A stretch of DNA of 64,000 bases from JACVRX01 sp046726315. GTDB lineage: Bacteria > Actinomycetota > Actinomycetes > Jiangellales > Jiangellaceae. Every line of letters starts with the position of its first letter. Position 1 is the stretch's first letter. The translations under genes and the position numbers were made by a program. The notes beneath the pieces were generated by a model that made no database searches, was not told the DNA's origin, and saw only the letters and a program-made list of their open reading frames with translations. The stretch is from positions 1 through 64,000 of the forward strand of contig JBKPAG010000016.1 in the NCBI GenBank assembly GCA_046726315.1. The letters are read 5' to 3'. Below, piece by piece: positions 1-9,209 of this stretch.

Positions 1-2
1 GG

Positions 3-1424
3 CTGCTGACCGCGCCGGACCGGCCGCAGCCACCCGGCTGGCCGTCCACGGCGGCGTGGCGGGTGCTGCGGCGCGGGCCCGCCCGGACGGCGCTGGCGGA
101 CCCGGACGCGTCTGACCCCGCGCGATTGCAGGAGGCCGCCAACCAGTGCCCGCCGAGGTCGCCGTTCCGCGAGACCGGGCTGCCGCCGTTCGACCGGCTG
201 GGCGCCAAGGACTTCGAGCCGCGCCGCCGCGACATCGCCGCTGGCGCACCCGCCGACACGACCGCCCTGCCTGCCGTCCTGGCCGGGCTCGACCTGAACC
301 GCTTCCCCACCCTCCGTGACCTGCTGGACGCGCTGCGGCGGCGGGTCGACGAGGCGGTCACCACCGGCCGGCGGCTGCCGCGCTTGCGCATCGCGATCCT
401 GCTGGGCCTGCTCGGCCGGGGTGAGGACGACCGGCGTTTCGACCGCGAGCGGGTCGTCACCGAGCTGCGCGCGCTGGTGGACGGGTTCGACCAGGCGGCG
501 GACGACCCGTCGGTGATCGGCGACCTCCTCGACGACCTCGGCGACCGCCCAGAGGACCCGCCGGCGTGCCGGCCGCACGACCTCGCGGCGGTCGCCACGG
601 AGGTGCTCGGCCTGTTCGACCCGACGGTGCCCGAGGCCCCGGCGGCACGGGCGGTCCTGGCCACGGTCATGGGGTTGGACGTGATCCAGCCACTGACCCC
701 GCCGGAGCTCTGCCCCGGCCTGGACTTCCCCATGTGGCGGCACCTGGCCGAGCTGGAGCCGGACTGGCTCCTGCCCGGCGTCGGGCAGCTCCCGGAGGAC
801 TCGGTCATCGCCGCCGAGACCAACGCCGCCTTCGCTGACGCGTTCCTGGTCGGGCTCAACACCCGCGTGGTGGGCGAGTTGCGCTGGCGGAACATCCGCA
901 TCGCGGCGGGCTGTACGCCCCTGCGGGCGTTCTGGTCTCGCAGCGACCCGGCCACGGGCGCGCGGGTCGAGGACATCGTCGGCATCCACCGCTGGACCGC
1001 GACCAGCCAGCTCGGCGACGCGCAGCACCGCCCCGCCGGCATCGGCGGCCAGGACCTGGTGCTGGTGTTCCACACCCGCCTGCTGGAGCGCTACCCAGGC
1101 ACGTCCCTGTGGCTCGTCTCCGCTGAGCACAACGGCCAGCCCGACTTCTCCCAGGGCCCCGACCCGAACGCCCAGCGGCACCTCCCCACCTTCCAAGGGC
1201 ACCTCGGCCCCGGCGTGAGCTACTTCGGCTTCCAGGGCCTCCCGTCCAAGGACGTCCTGACCATGTGGCTGGTGCTGGAAGAGGCCCCCGGCGGCTACCG
1301 CTTCCGCAACGACCAGGCCACCGCCAACGCTTCCCCCGACGGCGCCGCCTTCGCCAACCTCGCCTTCGACGACCCCGTCCGCGTCTTGATCCGCGGTGAC
1401 TCGTTGACCACTGGAGGAAATTGA
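3..1424 (+). CDS. Unnamed conserved protein, first gene of a three-gene module (5' end outside window)
   Basis: The frame is open from base 3 with no stop, so the gene starts left of the window; the GTG at 63 is only the first in-window start codon. I do not recognise a named domain. The C-terminal third has a pattern I recall from uncharacterised proteins of varied bacteria: L-R-W-R, then a W-containing segment, then LVLVFHTRLLERYPGTSLWL, then a GFQGLP turn and a MWLVLEE strand. There is no signal peptide or membrane segment in the visible part. The stop overlaps the next start as TGATG, so the two are translationally coupled. G+C is visibly higher than in the genes to the right, which hints at transfer. 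Function unknown; confidence is for a real partial gene, not a role. Confidence 0.8.
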   Translation: MLTAPDRPQPPGWPSTAAWRVLRRGPARTALADPDASDPARLQEAANQCPPRSPFRETGLPPFDRLGAKDFEPRRRDIAAGAPADTTALPAVLAGLDLNRFPTLRDLLDALRRRVDEAVTTGRRLPRLRIAILLGLLGRGEDDRRFDRERVVTELRALVDGFDQAADDPSVIGDLLDDLGDRPEDPPACRPHDLAAVATEVLGLFDPTVPEAPAARAVLATVMGLDVIQPLTPPELCPGLDFPMWRHLAELEPDWLLPGVGQLPEDSVIAAETNAAFADAFLVGLNTRVVGELRWRNIRIAAGCTPLRAFWSRSDPATGARVEDIVGIHRWTATSQLGDAQHRPAGIGGQDLVLVFHTRLLERYPGTSLWLVSAEHNGQPDFSQGPDPNAQRHLPTFQGHLGPGVSYFGFQGLPSKDVLTMWLVLEEAPGGYRFRNDQATANASPDGAAFANLAFDDPVRVLIRGDSLTTGGN

Positions 1425-4400
1425 TGGCAACGAGCGTCGGCGTGCTCTTGCCGCTGCGCATCGAGACGCGGTTCTACGGCAACCGGCTGCGCCTTCGGGT
1501 GATCCCGGACGAGCCGTGGCTCGACCGCCACGACCCGCTGCCGAGCGCTGCCGAGCTGGACGCGCTCGACCGCTACCTGACCGCCGCCGGAGGCGGCCCC
1601 CCGGCTGGCGACAAGGCGTTGGCGGCGTGGGCCTCGTTCGGCCAGCAGGTCGGCGCCGCTCGTGCGGTGTGGCTGCTGCGATCCTTCCCGGCCAGCGGTC
1701 CCGACCCGGACGGCCGCTGGGCGTGCCAGCGGCCGCCGGTGTTGCGGAAGGAGCCGCGCTTCACCGAGCTGGCGGGGCTGCCGGAGCAGCTCGAGGTGTG
1801 GCTCGCGCGCGGCGGGGGCGCCCCGAAGCTCGCGGACACGCTCACGGTCGACCCGCCGCTGCTGCGCATGGACCCGCCCGACCCGGCCGACCCGTATGAC
1901 CGGCGCTGGTGGGAGTCATGGGACGAGGCCAAGCGGGCGGGCCTGGCGACCGAGATCAGTCTTGGCGCGGTCAACGACGACATCGACGCGCTCTACGTGG
2001 TCGGTCTGGGCAAGGGCGTGCCGGCGAAGCTGTTCGCCAGCCACCGTGACGCGGGCCAGCTCGGCCTGATCGCCCACGGCACCCCCACCAACGCCGTCGA
2101 CGGTCGCCCCGCCGCCGACCTCGCGGGCGACCCCGCCAGCTGGGCGCCGCTGCTGGACCGGCCGGCCAGCGCCGGCGAGGAGGCGGTCAGCGGCGCCATC
2201 ACCGGCGACGCGCACCTGCTCGGCGCCCTCCCGGGGAACCCGCCGCCGCAGGACGAGTGGGCCCGGCTGCTGGTGACGGGGCTGTGGCCGGCGCTGTGGG
2301 GCCACACCCTCGCCGACCTCTTCGGGCTCGGGCAGGACGCGGAGGAGCTCGCCGGCTGGGCCGGCGACAACCTCCACCCGGCCGGGCCGTACGCGGCGCT
2401 GCGCGTCGGCGGCCAGCCGTACGGGCTGCTGCCCACCACCGAGCTGGCGGCGTGGAAGCCAGCGCCTGGCGACCCGCCGGTCGAGGCGCCGCTGCCATCG
2501 GCGCTGGCGGCGGCTGGGGCGCACTGGGCGCGCGCCGCAGAGCAGGGCAGGGGGACGGTCGTGGGCGCCGACGCCGACCGGCTGCTCGACCTGGTGGGCC
2601 ACCCCGCCGGGTCACCTGGCTACGCCACCCGGCTGCTGGACCCGCTGGAGCTGTGGCTGGCCGCGCTGCACGCGACCGGCACGGCGATCAGCTGGCCAGA
2701 CCTGCTCGACGCGTGGGGCCAGGCGTTCCCGCTGGCCGGGACGCTCGGGATCGACCCGCTGCGCCGCTACGGCGCGCGCGGCACCGGGCACGGGGTGCGG
2801 CTGCCGATGGTCGTGCCGGAGAAGCTGCCGCAGGGGCTTCCCGTCGGTGAGGTACTGCGCAACCTCCTCAACCAGGCCGCGCAGAATCCCAGCAGCCTGG
2901 TCAACCTGCGCACGCTCACCCTGGAGATCCTGCGCGGCGGGAGCGTCCTGCTGGTGCTGGCGGCCAGGTCGCTGCAGGTGGCGATCGCGGCGGTCGGCCG
3001 CGACAACCTGGGCGTGACAACCCCCGACCTGGAGCCGATCGCCGCCGACCAGGCCAGCGACACGCGGCTGGCCGAGCAGGTGCGGGCGGTCCGCCCTGGC
3101 GACCTCACCGGCCCCACCCCGGCGGCGCAGGCATACCGGCGGGTAGCAGGAGCGCTCAAGGCCGCCGCCACCATCCCGGTCGAGGAGCTGGAGCGGCTCC
3201 TGCCCGCCACAATCGACTGCGCCGGGCAGCGGGTGGACCCGTGGAGCGTCGGGCCGCCACAGCGCCGCCTCGCCGGGCTGCTCGGCGGCTCCCCTACGGC
3301 CGCCGACCACCGCCTGGGCGCCTACGGGTGGGTGGATCAGCCCCGGCCGGGCAACCCAGGCCCCACCGACGGTGGGCTGCTGCACGCCCCGTCCGCGGGC
3401 CAGGCGGTCACCGCCGCGCTCCTGCGCGACCGGGCCGTGCGTGACCCGGAGCCGGGCCGCTGGCACATGGACATCACCTCCACCAGCGCGCGCGGCGCCG
3501 CCGCGCTGGGCGCGGCGGTCAGCTTCGGCGCGCACCTGGCCGAGGCCCTCGGCGCGGAGGTCGAGCGCGCCGTCGCCGACCCCAGCACGGTCCAGCGGCT
3601 CCGTGACGACTACCCGATCCGCGCCGAGCACGCTGGCCGGCGCGTCTGCGACGGGCAGGCGGTCCTCGCCGCCGACCCCACCACGTTAGGACTCAACGCG
3701 GCGACGCTGGACCGGCTGGACCGGCTACGCCGGGCCGTCGACGCCTACGGTGACCTGCTCGTCGCCGAGGCCGTCCACGACGTGGTCCAGGGCAGGCCCG
3801 AGGCGGCCGGCGCGGCCATGGACGCCGCCGCCGGGCTCGCCCGGCCGCCCGCGCTGGAGCTGCTGCGCACCGCCAGGGAGGGTCGGGCCGCCGAGACCAC
3901 CTGCGCGCTCGTCCTCCAGGACGCGGCGACACCGCCGCTGCCGGCCGACCCGGACGCGCTCGCCGCCGTCAACCCCGCCGAGCTGGCGGACGCGGCAGCG
4001 GCGGCGGCCGTGGCCGATCGGATCGGCGCGGGGGTCGACTGGACCTGGAAGGCGGCGCCCCCGGGCGGCGGCCCACCGGGCCTGGCCACGGTCACGCTCA
4101 CCGGGCTGGGGCTGACCCCGGCGGCGGCGCTGGCGCTGCCCCTGGCCGATCTGGAGCGGCGCGCGATCGAGTTCGCCAAGGCCCAGCTCGGGGTCGAGGT
4201 GGAGCTGACCGACCGTGACGGCAGCGACCGCTACGACCGCGCGGTCCGGCTGGTCGCGCTGCTAGGGCAGGCGCCGGCCAACCCCGTCGACCTGACCGAC
4301 GGCACCGTAGTGGGCGGCCAGCCGGCCGCCGACACCGAGCTGCGCTCGCGCTACGCGGGGCTGCGGTCGGTCGCCACGGCGCTCGCAGGTCGGCTCCAGC

Positions 4401-5221
4401 AGGCCGCCACCACCGCAGAACGCGAGTCGGCGCTGACGTTCGCGGCCCGCTGGGGCATCGCCCCACCGCCAGACACGGACGCTGCGGATCCGCTACCTGG
4501 TCAGGTCACCCGCGCCAGGGAGCTGCTGCTCCAGCGGCTCGCCGCCGCCCCCACCAATACGGCCGCCGCCAGCCTGGACCATCTCGAGCTGGCCAAGGCC
4601 ATCGTCCGGCTGGCTTCGGCCACCGGGCAGGTCGCCGTGCTCGGCCGCGCACGACGCGACGCCGTGCCGCCGCTCGCCCAGGCGGCGACGCTGGACAGCG
4701 ACTGGCTGCGGGTGGTCGCCGCGGTGCGGGCGCCGCTCGCCCGGCTGGAGGCGGCGCAGCTGGCGGCATCCACGGCGGCGAGCGTGGGAACGTCGTTGCT
4801 GGCCTGGTCCAACCGCGCGGCCGACCCGTGGCAGGGGGACGCGGCGGACCGGCGCCGGCACATCGTCGCGTACGCGCCGGCCGGGCTCGACCTCGCCTCC
4901 ACCCCACCCGGACAGCGGCTCGCGATCGGGCTGCTCGACCGCTTCACCGAGACGGTCCCGAGCCAGGCGCACACCACCGGCGCCGCGTTCGGGTTCGACG
5001 CCCCTGGCAGCCGCGCGCCGCAGGCGATCCTGCTCGCCGTCCCGCCCGATCTCAACGTTCCACTCGATAGCGCGGCGATCGTGCGGATCGTCGCCGAGAC
5101 CCGCGCGCTCGCCCACGCCCGCATGGCCACCCACGCGGAGCTGGACGGCACGGACGCGTTCACACCACTGCCGCTGCTGCCGGCGACTGGCGTGAGCGCG
5201 ACCCCGCTGCCGTCCCCCTGA
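1424..5221 (+). CDS. Very large unnamed protein (1265 aa), second gene of the module
   Basis: ATG 1424 is chosen over TTG 1421 because GGAGG at 1413-1417 lies 6 bases upstream. The N-terminus (VGVLLPLRIETRFYGNRLRL, followed by V-I-P-D-E-P and later a W-A-S-F-G-x-x-V-G-A-A-R-A-V-W-L-L-R stretch) resembles a family I remember only as large hypothetical proteins with an LPVRIETRF start. The rest is long, Ala/Leu/Asp-rich and mostly helical-looking, with no signal peptide, no membrane segment and no nucleotide-binding motif that I can see. Such size without catalytic motifs suits a structural or scaffold protein, but that is inference. It overlaps gene 1 and is followed 43 bases later by gene 3, so all three are probably one transcript. 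Confidence 0.85.
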   Translation: MATSVGVLLPLRIETRFYGNRLRLRVIPDEPWLDRHDPLPSAAELDALDRYLTAAGGGPPAGDKALAAWASFGQQVGAARAVWLLRSFPASGPDPDGRWACQRPPVLRKEPRFTELAGLPEQLEVWLARGGGAPKLADTLTVDPPLLRMDPPDPADPYDRRWWESWDEAKRAGLATEISLGAVNDDIDALYVVGLGKGVPAKLFASHRDAGQLGLIAHGTPTNAVDGRPAADLAGDPASWAPLLDRPASAGEEAVSGAITGDAHLLGALPGNPPPQDEWARLLVTGLWPALWGHTLADLFGLGQDAEELAGWAGDNLHPAGPYAALRVGGQPYGLLPTTELAAWKPAPGDPPVEAPLPSALAAAGAHWARAAEQGRGTVVGADADRLLDLVGHPAGSPGYATRLLDPLELWLAALHATGTAISWPDLLDAWGQAFPLAGTLGIDPLRRYGARGTGHGVRLPMVVPEKLPQGLPVGEVLRNLLNQAAQNPSSLVNLRTLTLEILRGGSVLLVLAARSLQVAIAAVGRDNLGVTTPDLEPIAADQASDTRLAEQVRAVRPGDLTGPTPAAQAYRRVAGALKAAATIPVEELERLLPATIDCAGQRVDPWSVGPPQRRLAGLLGGSPTAADHRLGAYGWVDQPRPGNPGPTDGGLLHAPSAGQAVTAALLRDRAVRDPEPGRWHMDITSTSARGAAALGAAVSFGAHLAEALGAEVERAVADPSTVQRLRDDYPIRAEHAGRRVCDGQAVLAADPTTLGLNAATLDRLDRLRRAVDAYGDLLVAEAVHDVVQGRPEAAGAAMDAAAGLARPPALELLRTAREGRAAETTCALVLQDAATPPLPADPDALAAVNPAELADAAAAAAVADRIGAGVDWTWKAAPPGGGPPGLATVTLTGLGLTPAAALALPLADLERRAIEFAKAQLGVEVELTDRDGSDRYDRAVRLVALLGQAPANPVDLTDGTVVGGQPAADTELRSRYAGLRSVATALAGRLQQAATTAERESALTFAARWGIAPPPDTDAADPLPGQVTRARELLLQRLAAAPTNTAAASLDHLELAKAIVRLASATGQVAVLGRARRDAVPPLAQAATLDSDWLRVVAAVRAPLARLEAAQLAASTAASVGTSLLAWSNRAADPWQGDAADRRRHIVAYAPAGLDLASTPPGQRLAIGLLDRFTETVPSQAHTTGAAFGFDAPGSRAPQAILLAVPPDLNVPLDSAAIVRIVAETRALAHARMATHAELDGTDAFTPLPLLPATGVSATPLPSP

Positions 5222-5264
5222 GCAGGAAACCGTCCCGTGAGCAGGAAGACCCGAGGGAGCCCCG

Positions 5265-6776
5265 ATGGCCTACCGCTACGACCGGGTGAACCGGCTGGAG
5301 CCGACCCACGTCTTCACCGACCTGGGGCGGGCGCTGTCCGCCGAGGTCGCCGACCCCTACTGGTTCCTGGGCCGGCAGTGGCAGCTGGGCGAGCAGCAGG
5401 GCGAGGACGCGGCCAGCCCGATCCGAGTCGACTACCGGGTGCAGCTCACCCCGATCGACCCGTTCGACGGCGACCCGAACCTGGACCCGCTGGTCACCCC
5501 CGCCGAGGCGATCGTCGAGTCGGCCCCCGACGACTTCTGGACGCCTGGTCGGCGCGTCGCGATCGGGCAGGCGGTCGCCACGGCCGCGGACGGCGCCGGC
5601 CAGCCGCTCCCCGCCGACGCCGACCTGTCCTTAGCTGACCTGCCGTCGCCGTACGACGTGCTGGACGGGACCGGCCCTGACGGGCGGGTCCTGTTCGAGC
5701 GCCGCGCCGACCTGGGCCTCGACGACGGCTGGTTCCCTGAGGTGCCACCCGACCCGCCGGCCCGGGACCTGTGGAACCCGGCAGAGCTGGCCCACGACGC
5801 CGACTTCAGCGCGGGTGGTGCCACGCTGCGGCTACGCCGCCATGACGGCGGCGAGCTAGACTGGTTCTCCGTCGACGCGACCAGTGCCGTTGACGAGCAG
5901 GATCCGGCGGCGGTGGCCGACTGGGCGCTGGCGACCCGGCTGACCTACCCGGGCTCCCCCAACGCGCGCTGGTGGGAGATCGAGCAGGCCGCCACCGACC
6001 TGGGTGGCTACGCGTCAGACCGAAGCCACTTCGCCACGCTCCTGCTGCTGGAGACGATGACGGCTCACGGCGACGACTGGTTCACCTTCCCTATCCCCGG
6101 CCGCGCCGGGCACGTCGCCACGATCCGCGAGGCGCGGGTCCGTGACTCCTTCGACGACGACTGGACGCTCACCCCGCCGGCCGACGGCTGGACGCTGTTC
6201 GCCGTCGCGGGCCTCGACGCGACCTCGGTGGCGGTCTGGCCGACGGTGGCAGCGCCGCTCGTCGGGCAGGTCGCCGACCAGGTCGATCTGGGCGCCGACG
6301 AGGACGCCAACATGCTGTGGGCGGTCGAGCGGCGTGTCGCCGGCCACGACATGCCCTCCCCCGAGCGGCCGCAGCCCCCGGTGCCTGGCAACCGAGCCGA
6401 CGCCAGCGAGCAACCCGCCTACGCCTATCGCGCGGGGAACCACGTCCCCCCGTTCTGGCACCCCTACCTGATCGAGGAGGTCAACGGCCGCCGCCGGCTG
6501 GTCCAGGGACGCCTCGCCGACCTGTCGGGGCCGGTCGCGGCGCTCACCCCGGCGCCCCGCTCCGACCTCCTGCTCGACCCGGCCTCCGGCGGCGTCCACC
6601 CCGTCCACCAGATCGAGCCGGCGGCTGTCCCCGTCGACGGCCTCCAGCTGGAACGGCGGCACGTGCTCGGCAGGCGGACGGACGCCAGCCCGGTGCTGTG
6701 GACCCAGCGACGGCGGCTCCCGCTGGCGGCGCCACCGGTCATGCACCTGGAGCACGACGTCGCCGACCTGGCCTGA
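5265..6776 (+). CDS. Unnamed protein with WFLGRQWQLGEQQGEDA motif, third gene of the module
   Basis: 503 residues; ATG 5265 follows GAGGGAG at a suitable distance. The N-terminal 60 residues hold a striking block, D-P-Y-W-F-L-G-R-Q-W-Q-L-G-E-Q-Q-G-E-D-A-A-S-P, which I recall (unverified) as a signature of uncharacterised proteins found beside relatives of the previous two genes. The protein is rich in Asp, Trp and Pro, has no signal peptide or membrane helix, and its C-terminal part keeps W and H residues such as HVPPFWHPYLIEEV. It ends 3' to 3' against the minus-strand phage-like genes. Being soluble and lacking enzyme motifs, it may be a structural partner of the second protein; function unknown. 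Confidence 0.85.
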   Translation: MAYRYDRVNRLEPTHVFTDLGRALSAEVADPYWFLGRQWQLGEQQGEDAASPIRVDYRVQLTPIDPFDGDPNLDPLVTPAEAIVESAPDDFWTPGRRVAIGQAVATAADGAGQPLPADADLSLADLPSPYDVLDGTGPDGRVLFERRADLGLDDGWFPEVPPDPPARDLWNPAELAHDADFSAGGATLRLRRHDGGELDWFSVDATSAVDEQDPAAVADWALATRLTYPGSPNARWWEIEQAATDLGGYASDRSHFATLLLLETMTAHGDDWFTFPIPGRAGHVATIREARVRDSFDDDWTLTPPADGWTLFAVAGLDATSVAVWPTVAAPLVGQVADQVDLGADEDANMLWAVERRVAGHDMPSPERPQPPVPGNRADASEQPAYAYRAGNHVPPFWHPYLIEEVNGRRRLVQGRLADLSGPVAALTPAPRSDLLLDPASGGVHPVHQIEPAAVPVDGLQLERRHVLGRRTDASPVLWTQRRRLPLAAPPVMHLEHDVADLA

Positions 6777-6829
6777 GCGCCTACCGCCCCAGACCTGCTC
6801 GTTCCGCATAGGCCCGTCGAGGCTGACCC

Positions 6830-7312
6830 GGCGTATGGGGTGCGAACGGCGCTCGCGCGCTGAGTCTCTGATCCGCCCACCATGCTCCGGGCACGGACAC
6901 CGCATGACATACGAGTGGCCGAACTGTGCCAACTGGTGCGCGTGAATCAGCCACAGAATCTGCAGCGGGTTGTAACCCTGCTGCTGGCACCAGTCGGTCG
7001 CCGGCCGCCGACTCCGGGTCGCCAACTCGTCGATCAGTCCGGTCCACACCCAGTCCGGCCACGGCCCGGGCGGAGGATGATCGCGGCGGTGCCTCACCAC
7101 GCACCCTCACTGACCGCTGACGCCACTCAGCCTCTCGGGGATCGTCCGGCAGCGACGGCTTGTCGGGATGGTCCAGCCACCAGCCGAACCGGGCACCCGA
7201 CCACCGGGACCATGCATCCGCCAACGACACCCCCGGGCCACTCCGACGGGATGGCGGCGCGCAGCCGCTGGTCGAAGTCGTCAGCCGCGGCCTCGTCCAC
7301 TGCCTTCGCCAT
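6830..7312 (-). pseudogene. Relic of a small phage-type gene, frameshifted and without its own stop
   Basis: Reading left from ATG 7312 gives an acidic start (MAKAVDEAAADDFDQRLRAA). Within the run of five G near 7235 the protein-like reading moves to another frame (SLADAWSRWSGARFGWWLDH), and near 7100 to a third (PDWVWTGLIDELATRSRRP, then NPLQILWLIHAHQLAQFGHS and a CPCPEHGG tail). Together they look like one or two overlapping small phage genes. The last frame has no stop before it runs antisense into the 3' end of the gene ending at 6776, so a recombination junction probably lies near 6780-6870. Function unknown. The shifts could also reflect sequencing error or true overlapping genes; the left limit given is approximate. 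Confidence 0.5.
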
Positions 7313-7537
7313 GCGCTGTGTCCTCTGTTGCTGTGCCGGGCAGGCCGCGAGTGATCGCATCGCCCAGTCCCCCCAGCACGTCCGGCGAGCGGCGCCCCAG
7401 CAGTTTCGCGCCGATCTGCCTCGATCCACGCGCTGGGTCCAGCTCGGCCGCAACGGCGGCAACTGTCCTCTCGTCGTGGTGCTTCCTCCTGTTGTTGATC
7501 TTCGGATTGGTGCCTCAATAACGGGATCGAACGTCAT
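7281..7537 (-). pseudogene. Relic of a small helical phage-type protein, one-base frameshift
   Basis: ATG 7537 opens MTFDPVIEAP; after about ten codons the convincing reading is one frame over, with a basic N-terminus and a helical segment (RRKHHDERTVAAVAAELDP, then SRQIGAKLLG and VLGGLGDAITRGL), ending at a TGA at 7281-7283. That second frame is open from a stop near 7514 but has no ATG, GTG or TTG near its start, so a single lost base would join the two parts into a protein of roughly 85 residues. It lies just downstream of the terminase nuclease fragment in the same direction. Family not recognised. Its 3' end overlaps the start of the next relic, as is normal in phage operons. Confidence 0.4.
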
Positions 7538-7567
7538 CTAAAGCGGGAAAACGCAGGCATAGGGCAA

Positions 7568-8305
7568 TCACCACACTTTCGATCGGGGAATCGGAGCGGG
7601 AGCGTGCTGCAGCATCCACACCGCGATCTCGGCGGCCAGCGCCGGCGAAACGTCGACCGGCGCCCCGCGGCGTTCCCACGCCGTCGCCCCGCCCAGCCGG
7701 CGCTGCTCACCGTGGCGGATCGCCGTCGTCAGCTGCTCCTGACCGGTGTGCCGCAGCACACCAGCGCGGACCGCGTCCACGAACTCCCCATGCGCGACCG
7801 CCACATCATGGGTGGACAGCTCGGTCACCTCGACCCCCGCGCCGATGAGCGGCCCCAGCGCGGTCGCCGCTGGGCTACGCGGATCCAGCGCCACCGCGGT
7901 CACCGTTCGCTCGCCACGCAGCCACAGAACCTCGGCAACCGGGTCCGTGCCGGCGACGTAGGCGGCCAGCTCCACCAGAATGAAGCCCCCGTCGACCCAC
8001 CCGGCCGCGGCAACCGCCACGTGATCCCGGGCCTCGCTGATCTCGACCCCCAGCGTGCACTCCGTCAATATGGCTTTGGTCCTCTCTTTGCGGGCCCTCT
8101 GACGGGCAGCGCCGAGCCGGCCACCGGCCGACTGGTTGCAGCGACGATGACTGGCGCCCAGGTAGCCGGCGCGGTCGTCGCTGTGGTCCAAGTCCCACGG
8201 CTCATCCAGCTCGATCGACCGGCCGCACCGCACACACACCGACCCGACCGCGTACGGCGCAACCGCCCGCCGAACCGCCTGATGCTCACCGCCGTACCGG
8301 TTCAC
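7568..8305 (-). CDS. HNH endonuclease domain fused to the nuclease domain of a phage terminase large subunit
   Basis: GTG 8305 overlaps the stop of the upstream terminase fragment as GTGA. Residues 1-75 are a compact HNH endonuclease: C24-x2-C27, DLDH at 38-41, and H53-x2-C56-N57. From about residue 84 the sequence changes to the RNase H-like nuclease end of an actinophage terminase: LGVEIS with an acidic residue, DGGFILVEL, VALDPRSPAA, then GEFVDAVRAGVLRH and a final VDVSPALAAEIAVWML. The first acidic position is Glu where I would expect Asp. Normally this nuclease follows the ATPase within one polypeptide; here an HNH gene sits at the joint. It could be an active HNH with a passenger tail, or a relic. 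Domain calls are firm; activity is not. Confidence 0.8.
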   Translation of the reverse strand: MNRYGGEHQAVRRAVAPYAVGSVCVRCGRSIELDEPWDLDHSDDRAGYLGASHRRCNQSAGGRLGAARQRARKERTKAILTECTLGVEISEARDHVAVAAAGWVDGGFILVELAAYVAGTDPVAEVLWLRGERTVTAVALDPRSPAATALGPLIGAGVEVTELSTHDVAVAHGEFVDAVRAGVLRHTGQEQLTTAIRHGEQRRLGGATAWERRGAPVDVSPALAAEIAVWMLQHAPAPIPRSKVW

Positions 8306-9209
8306 AGCCGCGCCGCCATCCACGCGTCACGCGAGATCACACGCCAGCCCTCGTCGGCCTCGTCGCGCCACTGGTTGGCGTAGCAGCGGCGCCACGTGGC
8401 CGGCTTCATCGCGGTCAGATCCGCGCGCACCGTTTCGATCGGGATGTGCGGTGCAGCGCCGGCATAAACGACGGCCAGGTGCCCTCGTCGGTCACGTCGA
8501 CATCCCGGCCGGCGGCCCACTCGATGAAACACAAGCCGCTGTCAGTCACACCCAACCCGGCCGCGGTCCTCCCCGCGTCGACCTTGGAACGCCAGAACAT
8601 GCTCTTACGGGTGCCGGCCGTGCTCACACACCATAGCTGCGCGCCAGGTTTCGTCGCCATGCTCGGCCGCACCGCGGCCTCCGCGGCCTCATCCAGCGAC
8701 CAGCACTCGTCCAAGATGGCCAAGTCGATGCCCTCTTCGCCGTGACCGCTCTCCTCGGCGACGGACAGCAGCAGCAGCACGCTCCCGTTGGAGCACTCCA
8801 GGCTCTCCGAGCCGGTGCCCCGGGTCACCTGGAACCTGTCCCGCAGCGGCGACCGGCGGATCAACGGCCACCACTTACGCAGCAGCTTCCGGCGACCGGC
8901 CAACCGAGACGCCGACGTGTACGTCACCCAGCTGCCCGGCGACGAGAGCATCTTCCGCAACGCCACCGCCAAGATCAGAGTGCTCTTACCGGCCTGCCGA
9001 TCCGTTGATATGTCGACCTCGCGGTACGCCGGCAGCCCGCTCCCGTCGTACTCGAGCCCGCGGTCCGCGGCCAGCCGCTGCCAACCCATCAGATCCACGC
9101 CGAGCATTGCCGCCGTATCGGCAACGTCCCCGCCGAAGGTGCCGCGGTCAGTCCGCGGCGTGGCCGACGTCGGGGGCGGCGATCCGCGCCAGGAACCGCC
9201 CGACATCAT
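8302..9209 (-). pseudogene. Terminase large subunit, ATPase part, broken by a frameshift
   Basis: The N-terminal reading from 9209 (start uncertain; a second ATG follows at 9206) holds YREVDIS, a Walker A-like RQAGKST at residues 71-77, and Walker B LAILDE near 168, the packaging ATPase of tailed phages. At about 8455-8460 the frame fails: the first reading runs ALHRT then stops at 8415, while the continuation IPIETVRADLTAM, WRRCYANQWRDEADEGW and ISRDAWMAA lies in the neighbouring frame and stops at 8302. One added base near ACATCC would restore the usual HRT-IP sequence. The nuclease domain follows only as a fusion to an HNH domain in the next gene. The small-subunit gene overlaps its 5' end by about 60 bases. 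Confidence 0.8.

Noticed and set aside
5219..5248. Short direct repeat TGAGCAGGAA between module genes 2 and 3
   Set aside because: Ten bases, two copies; the second only resembles a second ribosome site. No evidence for function.
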